Assembly: GCF_000686905.1 (NCBI RefSeq)
Contig: NZ_JMLW01000017.1
Location: 1 to 64,000, forward strand
Reading direction: 5' to 3'
From: Marinospirillum insulare DSM 21763
GTDB taxonomy: Bacteria > Pseudomonadota > Gammaproteobacteria > Pseudomonadales > Halomonadaceae
DNA length: 64,000 nt
The position numbers were made by a program, and so were the translations under genes. Below, piece after piece: positions 55,176-63,340 of the stretch. The notes beneath the pieces were generated by a model. That model searched no databases, was not told where the DNA came from, and saw only the letters and a list, made by a program, of their open reading frames with translations. Within the stretch, counting starts at the first letter, position 1. The number at the start of each line of letters is the position of its first letter.

Positions 55176-55206
55176 AAAAAAGGCACCCTTTAAGGATGCC
55201 TTTTTT
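55176..55206 (-). terminator. Terminator after the tRNA operon
   Basis: AAAAAAGGCACCCTT and AAGGATGCCTTTTTT are complementary apart from one wobble, giving T-runs on both strands. It lies just beyond tRNA-His and before tig, and may act in either direction. Confidence 0.85.
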
Positions 55207-55212
55207 AAAATC

Positions 55213-55289
55213 TGGGGTGAACGATGGGGCTCGAACCCACGACCGCTGGAGTCACAATCCAGAGCTCTACCAACTGAGCTACGCTCACC
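55213..55289 (-). tRNA. tRNA-His (GTG)
   Basis: Cloverleaf reads GGTGAGCGTAGCTCAGTTGG at the 5' side, anticodon stem CTGGA-TTGTGAC-TCCAG with GTG anticodon, T-loop GGTTCGAGCC, and acceptor strand GTTCACC with encoded CCA. Last gene of a three-tRNA operon. Confidence 0.97.
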
Positions 55290-55335
55290 ATCAAAAACTT
55301 ATTCGCAAATAGTTTCTTACCACTACAGAGCGCTT

Positions 55336-55412
55336 TGGCGCGCCCAGCAGGAATCGAACCTGCAACCTACGCCTTAGAAGGGCGTTGCTCTATCCGATTG
55401 AGCTATAGGCGC
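55336..55412 (-). tRNA. tRNA-Arg (TCT)
   Basis: 5' GCGCCTATAGCTCAATCGGA, anticodon loop CTTCTAA (TCT) on a ACGCC/GGCGT stem, T-arm GCAGGTTCGATTCCTGC, acceptor TGGGCGC with G discriminator and encoded CCA. Confidence 0.97.
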
Positions 55413-55452
55413 ATTGGGTGATTATTGCCTGCATGTAGAAGCTTGAAATAAG

Positions 55453-55529
55453 TGGTCGGGGTAGAGGGATTCGAACCCCCGACATCCTGCTCCCAAAGCA
55501 GGCGCGCTACCAGACTGCGCTATACCCCG
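55453..55529 (-). tRNA. tRNA-Pro (TGG)
   Basis: 5' CGGGGTATAGCGCAGTCTGG, anticodon loop TTTGGGA (TGG) on a CCTGC/GCAGG stem, T-arm GGGGGTTCGAATCCCTC, acceptor TACCCCG with A discriminator and encoded CCA. First gene of the tRNA operon. Confidence 0.97.
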
Positions 55530-55602
55530 ACTTATTTCTACTACTTGCATTAACTAGGTTGCTTCTCGCTGTTTCTTGGAAGTCCCGATCAATGTGGAGC
55601 GC

Positions 55603-55630
55603 ATTATAGGGCATATTTAAAAACCGTCAA
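55603..55630 (-). promoter_or_regulatory. Promoter of the Pro-Arg-His tRNA operon
   Basis: On the minus strand TTGACG and TATAAT are spaced by 16 nt, followed by GCGCTCC, a GC-rich discriminator typical of stringently controlled stable-RNA promoters. It lies 74 nt upstream of tRNA-Pro. Confidence 0.85.
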
Positions 55631-55774
55631 GCCTTTTTTGAAATTATTTTCTAAAACAGCAGCTTAGTGAGTAATTTACCTAGCTGGGCGAACAAAATCC
55701 TTGTCAGCATTCCTCTTAGCCCTAAGTCATGCGACAATAGCTTATCTCGTCTAGTTATGGAAATTTAAGTTTAA

Positions 55775-56635
55775 ATGAGCGCCCAATTAATAGATGGCAA
55801 ACAAGTTGCCCTAAACCTTCGTGAAGCAGTCGCTAAAAAAATAAGCCAACACTTAAATGCAGGTCAGCGTAATCCTGCTTTAGCAGTTATTTTAGTCGGT
55901 GCCGACCCTGCCTCTGAAGTCTATGTTCGTAATAAGCACTTGGCCTGTGAAAAAGCAGGTGTTACTTCTCATTCTTTTAGCTTAGATGCGACAACCAGCC
56001 AAACAGATTTAGAAAACCTAATTGACCAGTTAAATGAAGATGCCCAGATAGACGGTATCCTTTTACAGCTTCCTCTACCTAAGCACCTTAATCCTAATCC
56101 TTTATTAGAGCGTATTCGTCCTGAAAAAGATGTAGATGGCTTTCACCCCTTTAACCTAGGTCGCCTTGCTCAACGCCAACCCCTGCTTCGCCCTTGTACA
56201 CCTAAAGGCATAATGACGCTCTTAGAAGGCTTAAACCTTGATTTACATGGCTTAAAAGCCACGATAGTGGGTGCTTCTAATATAGTAGGCCGCCCCATGG
56301 CATTAGAGCTGCTTTTGGCTGGCTGCACCATTACAGTTACTCACCGCTTTACTAAAGACCTAGCAGCAGAAGTGGCTCAGGCAGACATTATTGTTGTGGG
56401 TGTTGGTATTCCCGGCCTTGTTAAAGGAGAGTGGATTAAGCCTGGCGCAGTGGTTATTGATGTTGGCATCAATCGTCTAGATAATGGCACTTTGGTGGGC
56501 GATGTTGAGTTTGCTCCTGCTGCTGAACGTGCCGCTTGGATCACTCCCGTACCTGGCGGTGTTGGCCCTATGACGGTAGCAACCTTATTAGAAAATACCC
56601 TACAAGCCTATGAATTAGCTTTAGGCCTAAATTAG
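55775..56635 (+). CDS. folD: Methylenetetrahydrofolate dehydrogenase / cyclohydrolase
   Basis: 286 residues. Catalytic [14 protein letters not shown] (lysine of the YxxxK pair), [50 protein letters not shown] and the NADP site [20 protein letters not shown], ending in [20 protein letters not shown]. It interconverts methylene-, methenyl- and formyl-tetrahydrofolate. Divergent from the tRNA operon, 245 bp of mostly promoter-bearing DNA between them. Confidence 0.97.
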   Translation: MSAQLIDGKQVALNLREAVAKKISQHLNAGQRNPALAVILVGADPASEVYVRNKHLACEKAGVTSHSFSLDATTSQTDLENLIDQLNEDAQIDGILLQLPLPKHLNPNPLLERIRPEKDVDGFHPFNLGRLAQRQPLLRPCTPKGIMTLLEGLNLDLHGLKATIVGASNIVGRPMALELLLAGCTITVTHRFTKDLAAEVAQADIIVVGVGIPGLVKGEWIKPGAVVIDVGINRLDNGTLVGDVEFAPAAERAAWITPVPGGVGPMTVATLLENTLQAYELALGLN

Positions 56636-56643
56636 GAATCGAT

Positions 56644-57006
56644 ATGACCCAAGCTGCTAAAAGAATTCTGCTCGTTGATGACAGCCGTGTTGCACGTTTA
56701 ACTCTGCAACATTTAATTAAGCTGACTGATGCAACGGCAGAAATAACTCAAGCTGCTAACGGTGATGAGGCTTTAGCTGTTTTTCAACCTAATGCCTTCG
56801 ATTTAGCCTTATTAGACTTTAATATGCCCGGAATTGACGGCTTAGAACTAGGCCAGTTAATTCGTGAACAAGACAAAAAAATTCATCTCGTGTTAGTAAC
56901 TGCCAACATTCAAGACACCATAGTGACCCGAGCTAAAAATATGGGCATAGGTTTTCTTGGCAAACCCGTTGACTCTGAGCAGCTAGCTAACCTACTAAAG
57001 AGTTAA
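56644..57006 (+). CDS. Single-domain CheY-like response regulator
   Basis: 120 residues, receiver domain only. Acidic pair in ILLVDDSRVARLTLQHLIKL, phosphoacceptor aspartate in AFDLALLDFNMPGIDGLELG, threonine in HLVLVTANIQDT, and lysine in GFLGKPVDSEQLANLLKS. It starts 8 nt after folD and is followed by a CheC-like gene and a GGDEF gene, so it is likely the regulatory input of a small signalling operon. Confidence 0.93.
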   Translation: MTQAAKRILLVDDSRVARLTLQHLIKLTDATAEITQAANGDEALAVFQPNAFDLALLDFNMPGIDGLELGQLIREQDKKIHLVLVTANIQDTIVTRAKNMGIGFLGKPVDSEQLANLLKS

Positions 57007-57009
57007 ATC

Positions 57010-57627
57010 ATGATTAACGCTTTCAACCAAGATCAACAAGATACCATTGTTGAGTTAATGAATATTGGTGTTGGTCGCGCTGCATCTTCTTTATCTAAGC
57101 TAGTGCATGATGAGGTTTTGCTCTCAGTACCTAAAGTGGACTTTGTTGATATTGCAACGGCTGAAACTCACTTTTCTGAATTACTGCCCTCAGCTTTAGC
57201 CGGTGTCACCCAAGCCTTCGAGGGTTTTGTGAGTGGCAAGGCAGCATTAATTTTTCCTGAAGAGCGTAGTTTAGAGTTAGTTAGACTCATAGTGGGCGAT
57301 GAACTGTCTGCCATCGAAATATCAGAGTTAGAGCAAGACACCCTTGCCGAGCTGGGCAATATCATATTAAATTCCTGCTTAGCAACGCTAGCCAATATTT
57401 TACAGCGAGAAATTAAAACGTCTTTACCTGAAGCTTATACAGGCAACTGCCATAATATTTTAAGGCGACTATGTGACCGTGATGACTCCTTAATTATGCT
57501 AGTGCAAGTTGATTTTTCTTTAAGTCAACGTGAACTAAAAGGTTATTTAGCCTTCATTATAGACTTGCACTCAGCTAGCGGTTTTCGTACTGCTTTAAAT
57601 GAATACCTAGAAAAGCTGCTTAGCTGA
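57010..57627 (+). CDS. CheC-like phosphatase
   Basis: 205 residues. Two pseudo-symmetric E...N motifs of CheC/CheX phosphatases are visible: VELMNIGVGRAASSLSKLVH near residue 15 and LAELGNIILNSCLATLANIL near residue 115. CheC proteins dephosphorylate CheY-type receivers. It lies 3 nt behind the receiver gene, which makes that protein the obvious partner. No other chemotaxis genes are in the window, so the module may serve another output. Confidence 0.87.
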   Translation: MINAFNQDQQDTIVELMNIGVGRAASSLSKLVHDEVLLSVPKVDFVDIATAETHFSELLPSALAGVTQAFEGFVSGKAALIFPEERSLELVRLIVGDELSAIEISELEQDTLAELGNIILNSCLATLANILQREIKTSLPEAYTGNCHNILRRLCDRDDSLIMLVQVDFSLSQRELKGYLAFIIDLHSASGFRTALNEYLEKLLS

Positions 57628-57659
57628 TTGCTTTGCCAAAAAATGGAAGTTAAGTTCAG

Positions 57660-58595
57660 ATGCCCTTGCAAGAAGACTTTAAAAACCTAGTTAACTTATT
57701 AGATATTGGCGTTATTGTTCTAGGTGAAAATCATAAAACCTTGCTTTGGAATCCTTTTATTGCACGCATTACTGGTGTTGAAAAAGACTTAGCTTTAGGT
57801 CGCTCACTAGAAGATATTTTTAATTCCTCCTTAGACCCAGCTTTAACTGACGCTATAGATCAATGCATAGAAATTGGGCTTGCAAGGCGCCTATCACATC
57901 AACTGCATCCTAATTTGCTTCCGCTTTTTCAGCTTAATAATCAGCAGCCCTTACACCACTCTATTCTTGTGCAGCCGGTCATCTATCAAAAACAACCGGC
58001 TTGTTTATTACAAATTGCTGATGTAACCAGCACCGTAAGACGTGAACAACATTTACGTTCTGCTATGGAGCAGGTGCGCTACTTAGCTCAACATGATAGT
58101 TTAACCGGTTTAGCTAACCGTTCCTTACTGGTGATAGAGCTACAAAAACTCTATGACCTGGTCACTCAAGATCAACAACCTTTCGCCTTACTATTTATTG
58201 ATTTAGATGGTTTTAAACTGGTTAATGACCGTCATGGGCATGAAGCTGGCGATAACGTGCTTCAAGTTTTAGCCAGGCGCTTACAAACTAGCCTAGATAA
58301 TTTTAGTCATAATTCAGGCTTAGCAGCTCGTCTAGGTGGCGATGAAATGGTTGCATTAATACCTAATGTTTCTAACAGTGACCAACTGTTTGAGTTTGCT
58401 AGTCATCTTTGTGATGTCTTAGCTGAACCACTTGAGTGGCAAGGACAAAAACTACAAGTGGGCGCAAGCATAGGTATTGCGCTAGGTCCTCAACAGGGTA
58501 ATTCACCCAAAGCACTCATGAAGAGTGCAGACAACGCTATGTATTTGGCTAAAGCCCAAGGCAAAGGCCAAGCTATGCGTGCATTAAATACTTAA
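57660..58595 (+). CDS. PAS-GGDEF diguanylate cyclase with GGDEM active site
   Basis: 311 residues. A PAS domain (about residues 8-125: LLDIGVIVLGENHKTLLWNP, LQIADVTSTVRREQHLRSAM) precedes a GGDEF domain: HDSLTGLANRSLLVIELQKL, FALLFIDLDGFKLVNDRHGH, AARLGGDEMVALIPN and GASIGIALGPQQGNSPKALM. The signature is GGDEM, not GGDEF, and the usual upstream RxxD inhibitory site is HNSG here, so there is no product-inhibition site. It probably still makes c-di-GMP, but this must be tested. Third gene of the receiver-CheC-cyclase operon. Confidence 0.9.
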   Translation: MPLQEDFKNLVNLLDIGVIVLGENHKTLLWNPFIARITGVEKDLALGRSLEDIFNSSLDPALTDAIDQCIEIGLARRLSHQLHPNLLPLFQLNNQQPLHHSILVQPVIYQKQPACLLQIADVTSTVRREQHLRSAMEQVRYLAQHDSLTGLANRSLLVIELQKLYDLVTQDQQPFALLFIDLDGFKLVNDRHGHEAGDNVLQVLARRLQTSLDNFSHNSGLAARLGGDEMVALIPNVSNSDQLFEFASHLCDVLAEPLEWQGQKLQVGASIGIALGPQQGNSPKALMKSADNAMYLAKAQGKGQAMRALNT

Positions 58596-58620
58596 CTACT
58601 CCTTATTAAAGGTAATAACT

Positions 58621-59820
58621 ATGTTTACACAAGTAGAACTTCTGCCTGCTGATCCAATTCTTGGTTTAATTGAAGCGTTTAACCAAGACACCAACCCTTC
58701 TAAAATTGATTTAGGTGTGGGGGTTTACCGTGATGAGTTAGGTAACACGCCCATTTTAAAGTCAGTAAGAGAAGCGGAAGCACTACTTCTAACCCGTGAA
58801 ACAACTAAAAAGTACATAGGCTCTCATGGTGACCCTTTGTTTTCTCAGCAAATGCTACCTTTGGTATTTGGCGAAAACTCTAATGTGCTTGCAGAAAAAC
58901 GCGCCACCTTAACTCAAGCGCCTGGTGGTACCGGTGCATTACGCCTGGCTGCCGACTTTATTAAGCGTAATTCACCTGAAAAAACCGTGTGGATTTCTAA
59001 CCCTACTTGGCCAAACCACTTTGCTATTTTTGATGCAGTAGGCATTCAACATAAAACCTATGCCTATGTAGATAGCGATACTAACCGCTTAGATTTTCCT
59101 GCCCTGCTTGCTGATTTAAAGCAAATTCCTCAAGGCGATGTGGTTCTTCTGCATGCTTGCTGCCATAACCCAACCGGCTTTGATCTTTCTAAAGAGCAGT
59201 GGCAAGAAGTTTTGGCTGTTTTAAAAGAAGGTAAGCTGCTACCACTTATAGACTTTGCTTACCAAGGCTTTGGTGAAGGTTTAGATGAAGATGCAGCAGC
59301 CGTTCGCCTACTAGCTGAAGAACTGCCCGAGGTAATGATTACTTCTTCTTGCTCTAAAAACTTTGGTTTATACCGTGAGCGCATTGGTGCTTTTATTGCC
59401 GTGGCTAAAGACACCACAGATATGGAAAAAGTTCGTAGCCAAATGGCCAGTGTAGCCAGGGCTAACTACTCCAACCCTCCAGCGCATGGTAGTGCCATTG
59501 TAGCCACCATTTTAGCTAGCCAAGAACTCAATACCCTTTGGCGTAGTGAAGTAGATGAAATGCGTAACCGTATTAATACACTGCGCCAGCAGTTTGTTGT
59601 CGCTTTAACGCCTTATGGTCTAGCTGAAAAATTTGCTTGTGTTGCAGAACAGCGTGGTATGTTCTCTTATTCTGGTTTAAAACCCAACGAAGTAGCTCAA
59701 CTACAAAAAGACTTTGGTATTTATATGGTGAGTACCGGCCGTATGAATATTGCTGGTTATAACGAACAAAACCTACCCTACCTGTGCGAAGCCATTGCCA
59801 GTGTCTGTGGTAAAAAATAA
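58621..59820 (+). CDS. tyrB: Aromatic-amino-acid/aspartate aminotransferase
   Basis: 399 residues, class I PLP aminotransferase. MFTQVELLPADPILGLIEAF, IDLGVGVYRDELGNTPILKS, TQAPGGTGALRLAADFIKRN, ISNPTWPNHFAIFDAVGIQ, HACCHNPTGFDL and the Schiff-base lysine in ITSSCSKNFGLYRERIGAFI are standard for the AspC/TyrB subgroup, with the late arginine in YMVSTGRMNIAGYN. tyrB versus aspC cannot be decided from motifs. The asparaginase gene overlaps its end. Confidence 0.92.
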   Translation: MFTQVELLPADPILGLIEAFNQDTNPSKIDLGVGVYRDELGNTPILKSVREAEALLLTRETTKKYIGSHGDPLFSQQMLPLVFGENSNVLAEKRATLTQAPGGTGALRLAADFIKRNSPEKTVWISNPTWPNHFAIFDAVGIQHKTYAYVDSDTNRLDFPALLADLKQIPQGDVVLLHACCHNPTGFDLSKEQWQEVLAVLKEGKLLPLIDFAYQGFGEGLDEDAAAVRLLAEELPEVMITSSCSKNFGLYRERIGAFIAVAKDTTDMEKVRSQMASVARANYSNPPAHGSAIVATILASQELNTLWRSEVDEMRNRINTLRQQFVVALTPYGLAEKFACVAEQRGMFSYSGLKPNEVAQLQKDFGIYMVSTGRMNIAGYNEQNLPYLCEAIASVCGKK

Positions 59821-60790
59821 AGTTAGAGTTATTTATGCCGGTGGCACCATCGGCATGTTACCAGGTGAAAATGGACTTGAACCTGGTAGTCACTTTGCTT
59901 CTCGTTTACTGCCTTTATTAGATGAGTCTTGGCTAAAAAAGCTTCACTGCGAACTGAGCTTTTGTGAGCTAAGCCCTTTGCTAGACTCTTCTGCCATGAA
60001 CGCTAGCCACTGGTTTAGTTTGGCAGCACAGTTATTAGATGAACAAAATCAATACGACTCTTTTATACTCTTGCAAGGTACAGATACTCTAGCCTGGACA
60101 GCCGGTGCCTTAGACTGTTTACTCACCCACTTCTCCCCTCCATTGGTTTTAACAGCTTCTCAGCTTCCTTTAGGCAGCCCCAATAGCGATGCTTTAGCCA
60201 ATATTCAGTTTGCACTAGAGCAGGCAGTACAGCTTGAAACTGGTTGTTTCATTGCTTTTGCAAAGCAGTTATTACCAGCTCAAGCCACGCGTAAATTTGA
60301 TTCTCAAAACTTAGATGCCTTTACTGCAGTCAACCAACCTTTAGCTTCTAAGCACTTCTGGCCAGCCAATGGCTACTTAACAGCTAAGCAACTGCGTCAA
60401 CTAGCAGGCAGTTTTCAACCTAAGCTGCTTCGCCTGCCCTTAATTCCTAGTTTAAATGATGCTTGGTTAGCTCAACAGCTAGATGGCTTAGATGGCCTTA
60501 TTTTAGAAGGCTTAGGTAGCGGTAACTCACCTTGCTTACCCTTAACCTTTAAACGCTTAACAGAATTGCACCTAACTCAAGGCTTAGTCATAGGTTTAAC
60601 CAGTCAATGCTGGCAGGGGGGTGTTAATCAAAATTATGCTGCTTCTGCAGACCTTTACCAAGCGGGTGTTGTAGCCTTAGGAAAGATGACACCTGAATAC
60701 GCTGAAGCTCGACTTGTGTGCCTACTTGCCCTAAATCACTTCAATATAATAAGTGCTGCAGACCTGCCGTTATATTGGTTAAATGACTAA
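59807..60790 (+). CDS. Type I L-asparaginase-like protein
   Basis: 327 residues from the GTG at 59807 (GTG at 59801 also possible), overlapping the aminotransferase stop by 14 nt. First catalytic motif VRVIYAGGTIGMLPGENG (threonine), second FILLQGTDTLAWTAGALDCL (threonine-aspartate), substrate loop LTASQLPLGSPNSDALANIQ, and EGLGSGNSPCLPL later. There is no signal peptide, so it is the cytosolic AnsA-like type that hydrolyses asparagine to aspartate and ammonia. Pairing with an aspartate/aromatic aminotransferase gene is sensible metabolically. Confidence 0.9.
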   Translation: MVKNKVRVIYAGGTIGMLPGENGLEPGSHFASRLLPLLDESWLKKLHCELSFCELSPLLDSSAMNASHWFSLAAQLLDEQNQYDSFILLQGTDTLAWTAGALDCLLTHFSPPLVLTASQLPLGSPNSDALANIQFALEQAVQLETGCFIAFAKQLLPAQATRKFDSQNLDAFTAVNQPLASKHFWPANGYLTAKQLRQLAGSFQPKLLRLPLIPSLNDAWLAQQLDGLDGLILEGLGSGNSPCLPLTFKRLTELHLTQGLVIGLTSQCWQGGVNQNYAASADLYQAGVVALGKMTPEYAEARLVCLLALNHFNIISAADLPLYWLND

Positions 60791-60804
60791 AACCTGCCTT
60801 TTTA

Positions 60805-60820
60805 TGTGATTTACATCACA
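60805..60820. promoter_or_regulatory. Perfect CRP/Vfr-type site
   Basis: TGTGATTTACATCACA fits TGTGA-N6-TCACA exactly. It lies 149 nt upstream of the XRE regulator start and just after the asparaginase stop, so cAMP-CRP control of the XRE gene is likely. Confidence 0.8.
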
Positions 60821-60969
60821 CAAAGACCTAAAACTTTGCTATACCTGTGATCTAGTTCATAGATTTGCATGCATCACTTATCTATGGCATAGCGACTAGC
60901 CCCTCAGCGTTTAAAATACCTGAGTTAAGTACAAAAAAATATAAAACAACTAGAGCGGCGGAAAAAATC

Positions 60970-61674
60970 ATGAAAAAAATTGGCGAACGTATTAAAAGTC
61001 TAAGGCGGTCACGCCACCTAACCCAACAACAATTAGCTGAAAAACTTGGTATAGATCAAGGTGCAGTATCACGCTGGGAGCGTTGCCACATAACCCCTTC
61101 AGCTCGTTACCGACAAGAACTAGAAGCAGTGTTAGATGCCCCTTTAATGGAAATGGATCGTCCCTTACTTGAAAGTGTCAATAAAGATTTACATTTTTCT
61201 ATATTGCTCGATACAAACCTATGCGTGCTGGCAGCATCAGAAATAACTCTGGCCGTTAATGGTTGCCGTAGTCGAGAGGAGTTAATAGGAAATAGCTATG
61301 CACCTTTACTAGATAAAACTTGGCATAGGCTTTATTTATGGTTAAAAGAGTCGGGCGCTTTTGATGAAGGCATCAGCTGGGCAAAAATTACTATGCCAAC
61401 ACCTACGCTTCACTCCGGCTACCGTTGGATGGACAGCCTGTGGATACCTTTCCACTTAGACAGCGGTGAATTGGCTTACAGAATTTCGAGTCGTATGTTA
61501 GATAGCATTCCATCGGAAAGCCTAGGTCGGGCAACGCTTGAGGTAGACAACAAACAGCGCGAGTTATTAATTCCTGTACAAGAGCACAAGGTAAACCAGC
61601 TACAAGAGCACAAGGTAAACCAGCTACAAGAGCAACCAAGCCTTGTAACTAAGACTTGGTCCCGAGCGATGTAA
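60970..61674 (+). CDS. XRE-family regulator with PAS-like C-terminal domain
   Basis: 234 residues from the ATG at 60970 (GGCGGA upstream); longer frames have no ribosome site. An N-terminal HTH (RIKSLRRSRHLTQQQLAEKL, GIDQGAVSRWERCHITPSAR) is joined to a domain resembling a PAS fold (FSILLDTNLCVLAASEITLA, CRSREELIGNSYAPLLD), followed by GYRWMDSLWIPFHLDSGELA. It would sense a small molecule or redox state and bind DNA. The C-terminus holds VNQLQEHK tandem repeats from a 24-bp DNA repeat. Target genes are unknown. Confidence 0.82.
   Translation: MKKIGERIKSLRRSRHLTQQQLAEKLGIDQGAVSRWERCHITPSARYRQELEAVLDAPLMEMDRPLLESVNKDLHFSILLDTNLCVLAASEITLAVNGCRSREELIGNSYAPLLDKTWHRLYLWLKESGAFDEGISWAKITMPTPTLHSGYRWMDSLWIPFHLDSGELAYRISSRMLDSIPSESLGRATLEVDNKQRELLIPVQEHKVNQLQEHKVNQLQEQPSLVTKTWSRAM
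61577..61634 (+). repeat. 24-bp tandem repeat in the XRE gene
   Basis: The unit TACAAGAGCACAAGGTAAAC plus CAGC occurs twice exactly (61577-61600, 61601-61624) with a third partial copy to 61634. Being a multiple of three it adds eight residues per copy (LQEHKVNQ) and keeps the frame. Confidence 0.95.
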
Positions 61675-61678
61675 ACGC

Positions 61679-63265
61679 TTAATGCTCCCGGGTAGAATGG
61701 AACTCTATATCCGGGTAGCGTTCTTGGGTTAGCTGTAAATTAACTCTTGTGGGCGCTAAATAAGTTAATAATCCAGCACCATCCACACTTAAGTTTTCTT
61801 CAGCTTTACGGCGGAAATCTGCAAGCTTTTTAGCATCCTTACTTTCTGCCCAGCGCGCTGTTTGTACGTTAACTGGCTCGTACATACAATCCACCTTGTA
61901 CTCATCTTGTAGGCGGTACATCACCACTTCAAACTGTAGCTGACCTACTGCCCCTAAAATTAAGTCATTATTTTTAAAGGGCATAAACAACTGCACCGCG
62001 CCCTCTTCTGACAACTGCTGCAAACCTTTTTGTAGCTGTTTCATTTTTAAAGGGTCTTTAGGGCGTACTCGTTGAAAAAGCTCAGGCGCAAAGTGTGGAA
62101 TACCCACAAACTTTAGGTTTTCACCTTCTGTAAAAGTATCGCCAATTTGAATGGTACCGTGGTTGTGCAAACCAATAATATCACCCGACCAGGCTTCTTC
62201 TAATAGCTCTCGGTCACCCGCCATAAAGTTAACCGCGTCAGCAATACGAACATCTTTACCTGTACGGCAATGACGCATTTTTAAACCACGGGTATATTTG
62301 CCTGAACAAACTCGCATAAAAGCAATACGGTCGCGGTGTTTAGGGTCCATATTGGCTTGAATTTTAAATACAAAACCAGAAAACTTTTCTTCGGTAGGTG
62401 TTACTTCGCGTGTTTCAGTCGGTCTTGGTAAGGGTGAGGGTGCCCATTTAACAAAATCTGCCAACATTTGCTGCACACCAAAGTTAGCCAAGGCAGTACC
62501 AAAGTAAACAGGGGTTAGCTTGCCAGCTAAATAAGCTTCTTCATCCCATGCATGAGTCGCGCCTTTGACTAGCTCTAACTCATCGACTAAATCGTCGTAT
62601 TCATCACCTAAAAATTCTTTTGCAGCTTCAGAGGCTAAACCTTTAATGATTTCAAAGTCATAAAGTGTATGCCCTTGACCGGGTGTAAATACCAAAATCT
62701 CATCGTTATACAAATTATAAATGCCTTTAAACCATTGTCCTGAACCTATCGGCCAATAAATGGGGGCAGCTTTAATTTTTAAGACTTCTTCAATTTCATC
62801 TAATAATTCAATTGGGTCACGAATGTCTCGGTCGAGCTTGTTCACAAAAGAGAAGATAGGCGTAGAGCGCAAACGACAAACATCCATGAGTTTAATGGTA
62901 CGGTCCTCTACACCTTTAGCACCGTCGACTACCATTAAAGCTGAGTCAACGGCGGTTAAGGTTCGGTAGGTATCTTCTGAGAAATCTTCGTGCCCTGGGG
63001 TATCGAGTAGATTGACGGTTCGACCATTGAAAGGAAACTGCATCACTGATGAGGTAATCGATATGCCTCGCTCTTGCTCCATGGTCATCCAGTCTGATGT
63101 TGCACTTTTATCGGCTTTTTTACCCTTAACGATACCCGCTGTTTGAATTAGCTTACCTAAGAGTATGAGCTTTTCGGTAATGGTGGTTTTACCCGCATCA
63201 GGGTGAGAAATAATCGCAAAGGTTCGGCGACTTTCTATTTCTTTAATTAAATTCTGGTCTGTCAT
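61679..63265 (-). CDS. prfC: Peptide chain release factor 3
   Basis: 528 residues, translational GTPase. G1 [20 protein letters not shown], switch [23 protein letters not shown]4 [20 protein letters not shown], then domain II and III with [18 protein letters not shown] near the end. RF3 removes RF1/RF2 from the ribosome after termination. Convergent with the XRE gene, 4 nt apart. Confidence 0.97.
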   Translation of the reverse strand: MTDQNLIKEIESRRTFAIISHPDAGKTTITEKLILLGKLIQTAGIVKGKKADKSATSDWMTMEQERGISITSSVMQFPFNGRTVNLLDTPGHEDFSEDTYRTLTAVDSALMVVDGAKGVEDRTIKLMDVCRLRSTPIFSFVNKLDRDIRDPIELLDEIEEVLKIKAAPIYWPIGSGQWFKGIYNLYNDEILVFTPGQGHTLYDFEIIKGLASEAAKEFLGDEYDDLVDELELVKGATHAWDEEAYLAGKLTPVYFGTALANFGVQQMLADFVKWAPSPLPRPTETREVTPTEEKFSGFVFKIQANMDPKHRDRIAFMRVCSGKYTRGLKMRHCRTGKDVRIADAVNFMAGDRELLEEAWSGDIIGLHNHGTIQIGDTFTEGENLKFVGIPHFAPELFQRVRPKDPLKMKQLQKGLQQLSEEGAVQLFMPFKNNDLILGAVGQLQFEVVMYRLQDEYKVDCMYEPVNVQTARWAESKDAKKLADFRRKAEENLSVDGAGLLTYLAPTRVNLQLTQERYPDIEFHSTREH

Positions 63266-63340
63266 TAATCTTTCTTTCCCGTGAGGGTGATAGCATTAGC
63301 GCAATAAGTTTGGGCGCTATTTTCGCTGATATTGAGATGA

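Noticed and set aside
55115-55312. Open frame with GARTHDRWSHNPELYQLSYAHH
   Set aside because: This is a well-known false protein from reading a tRNA in antisense; the DNA is tRNA-His.
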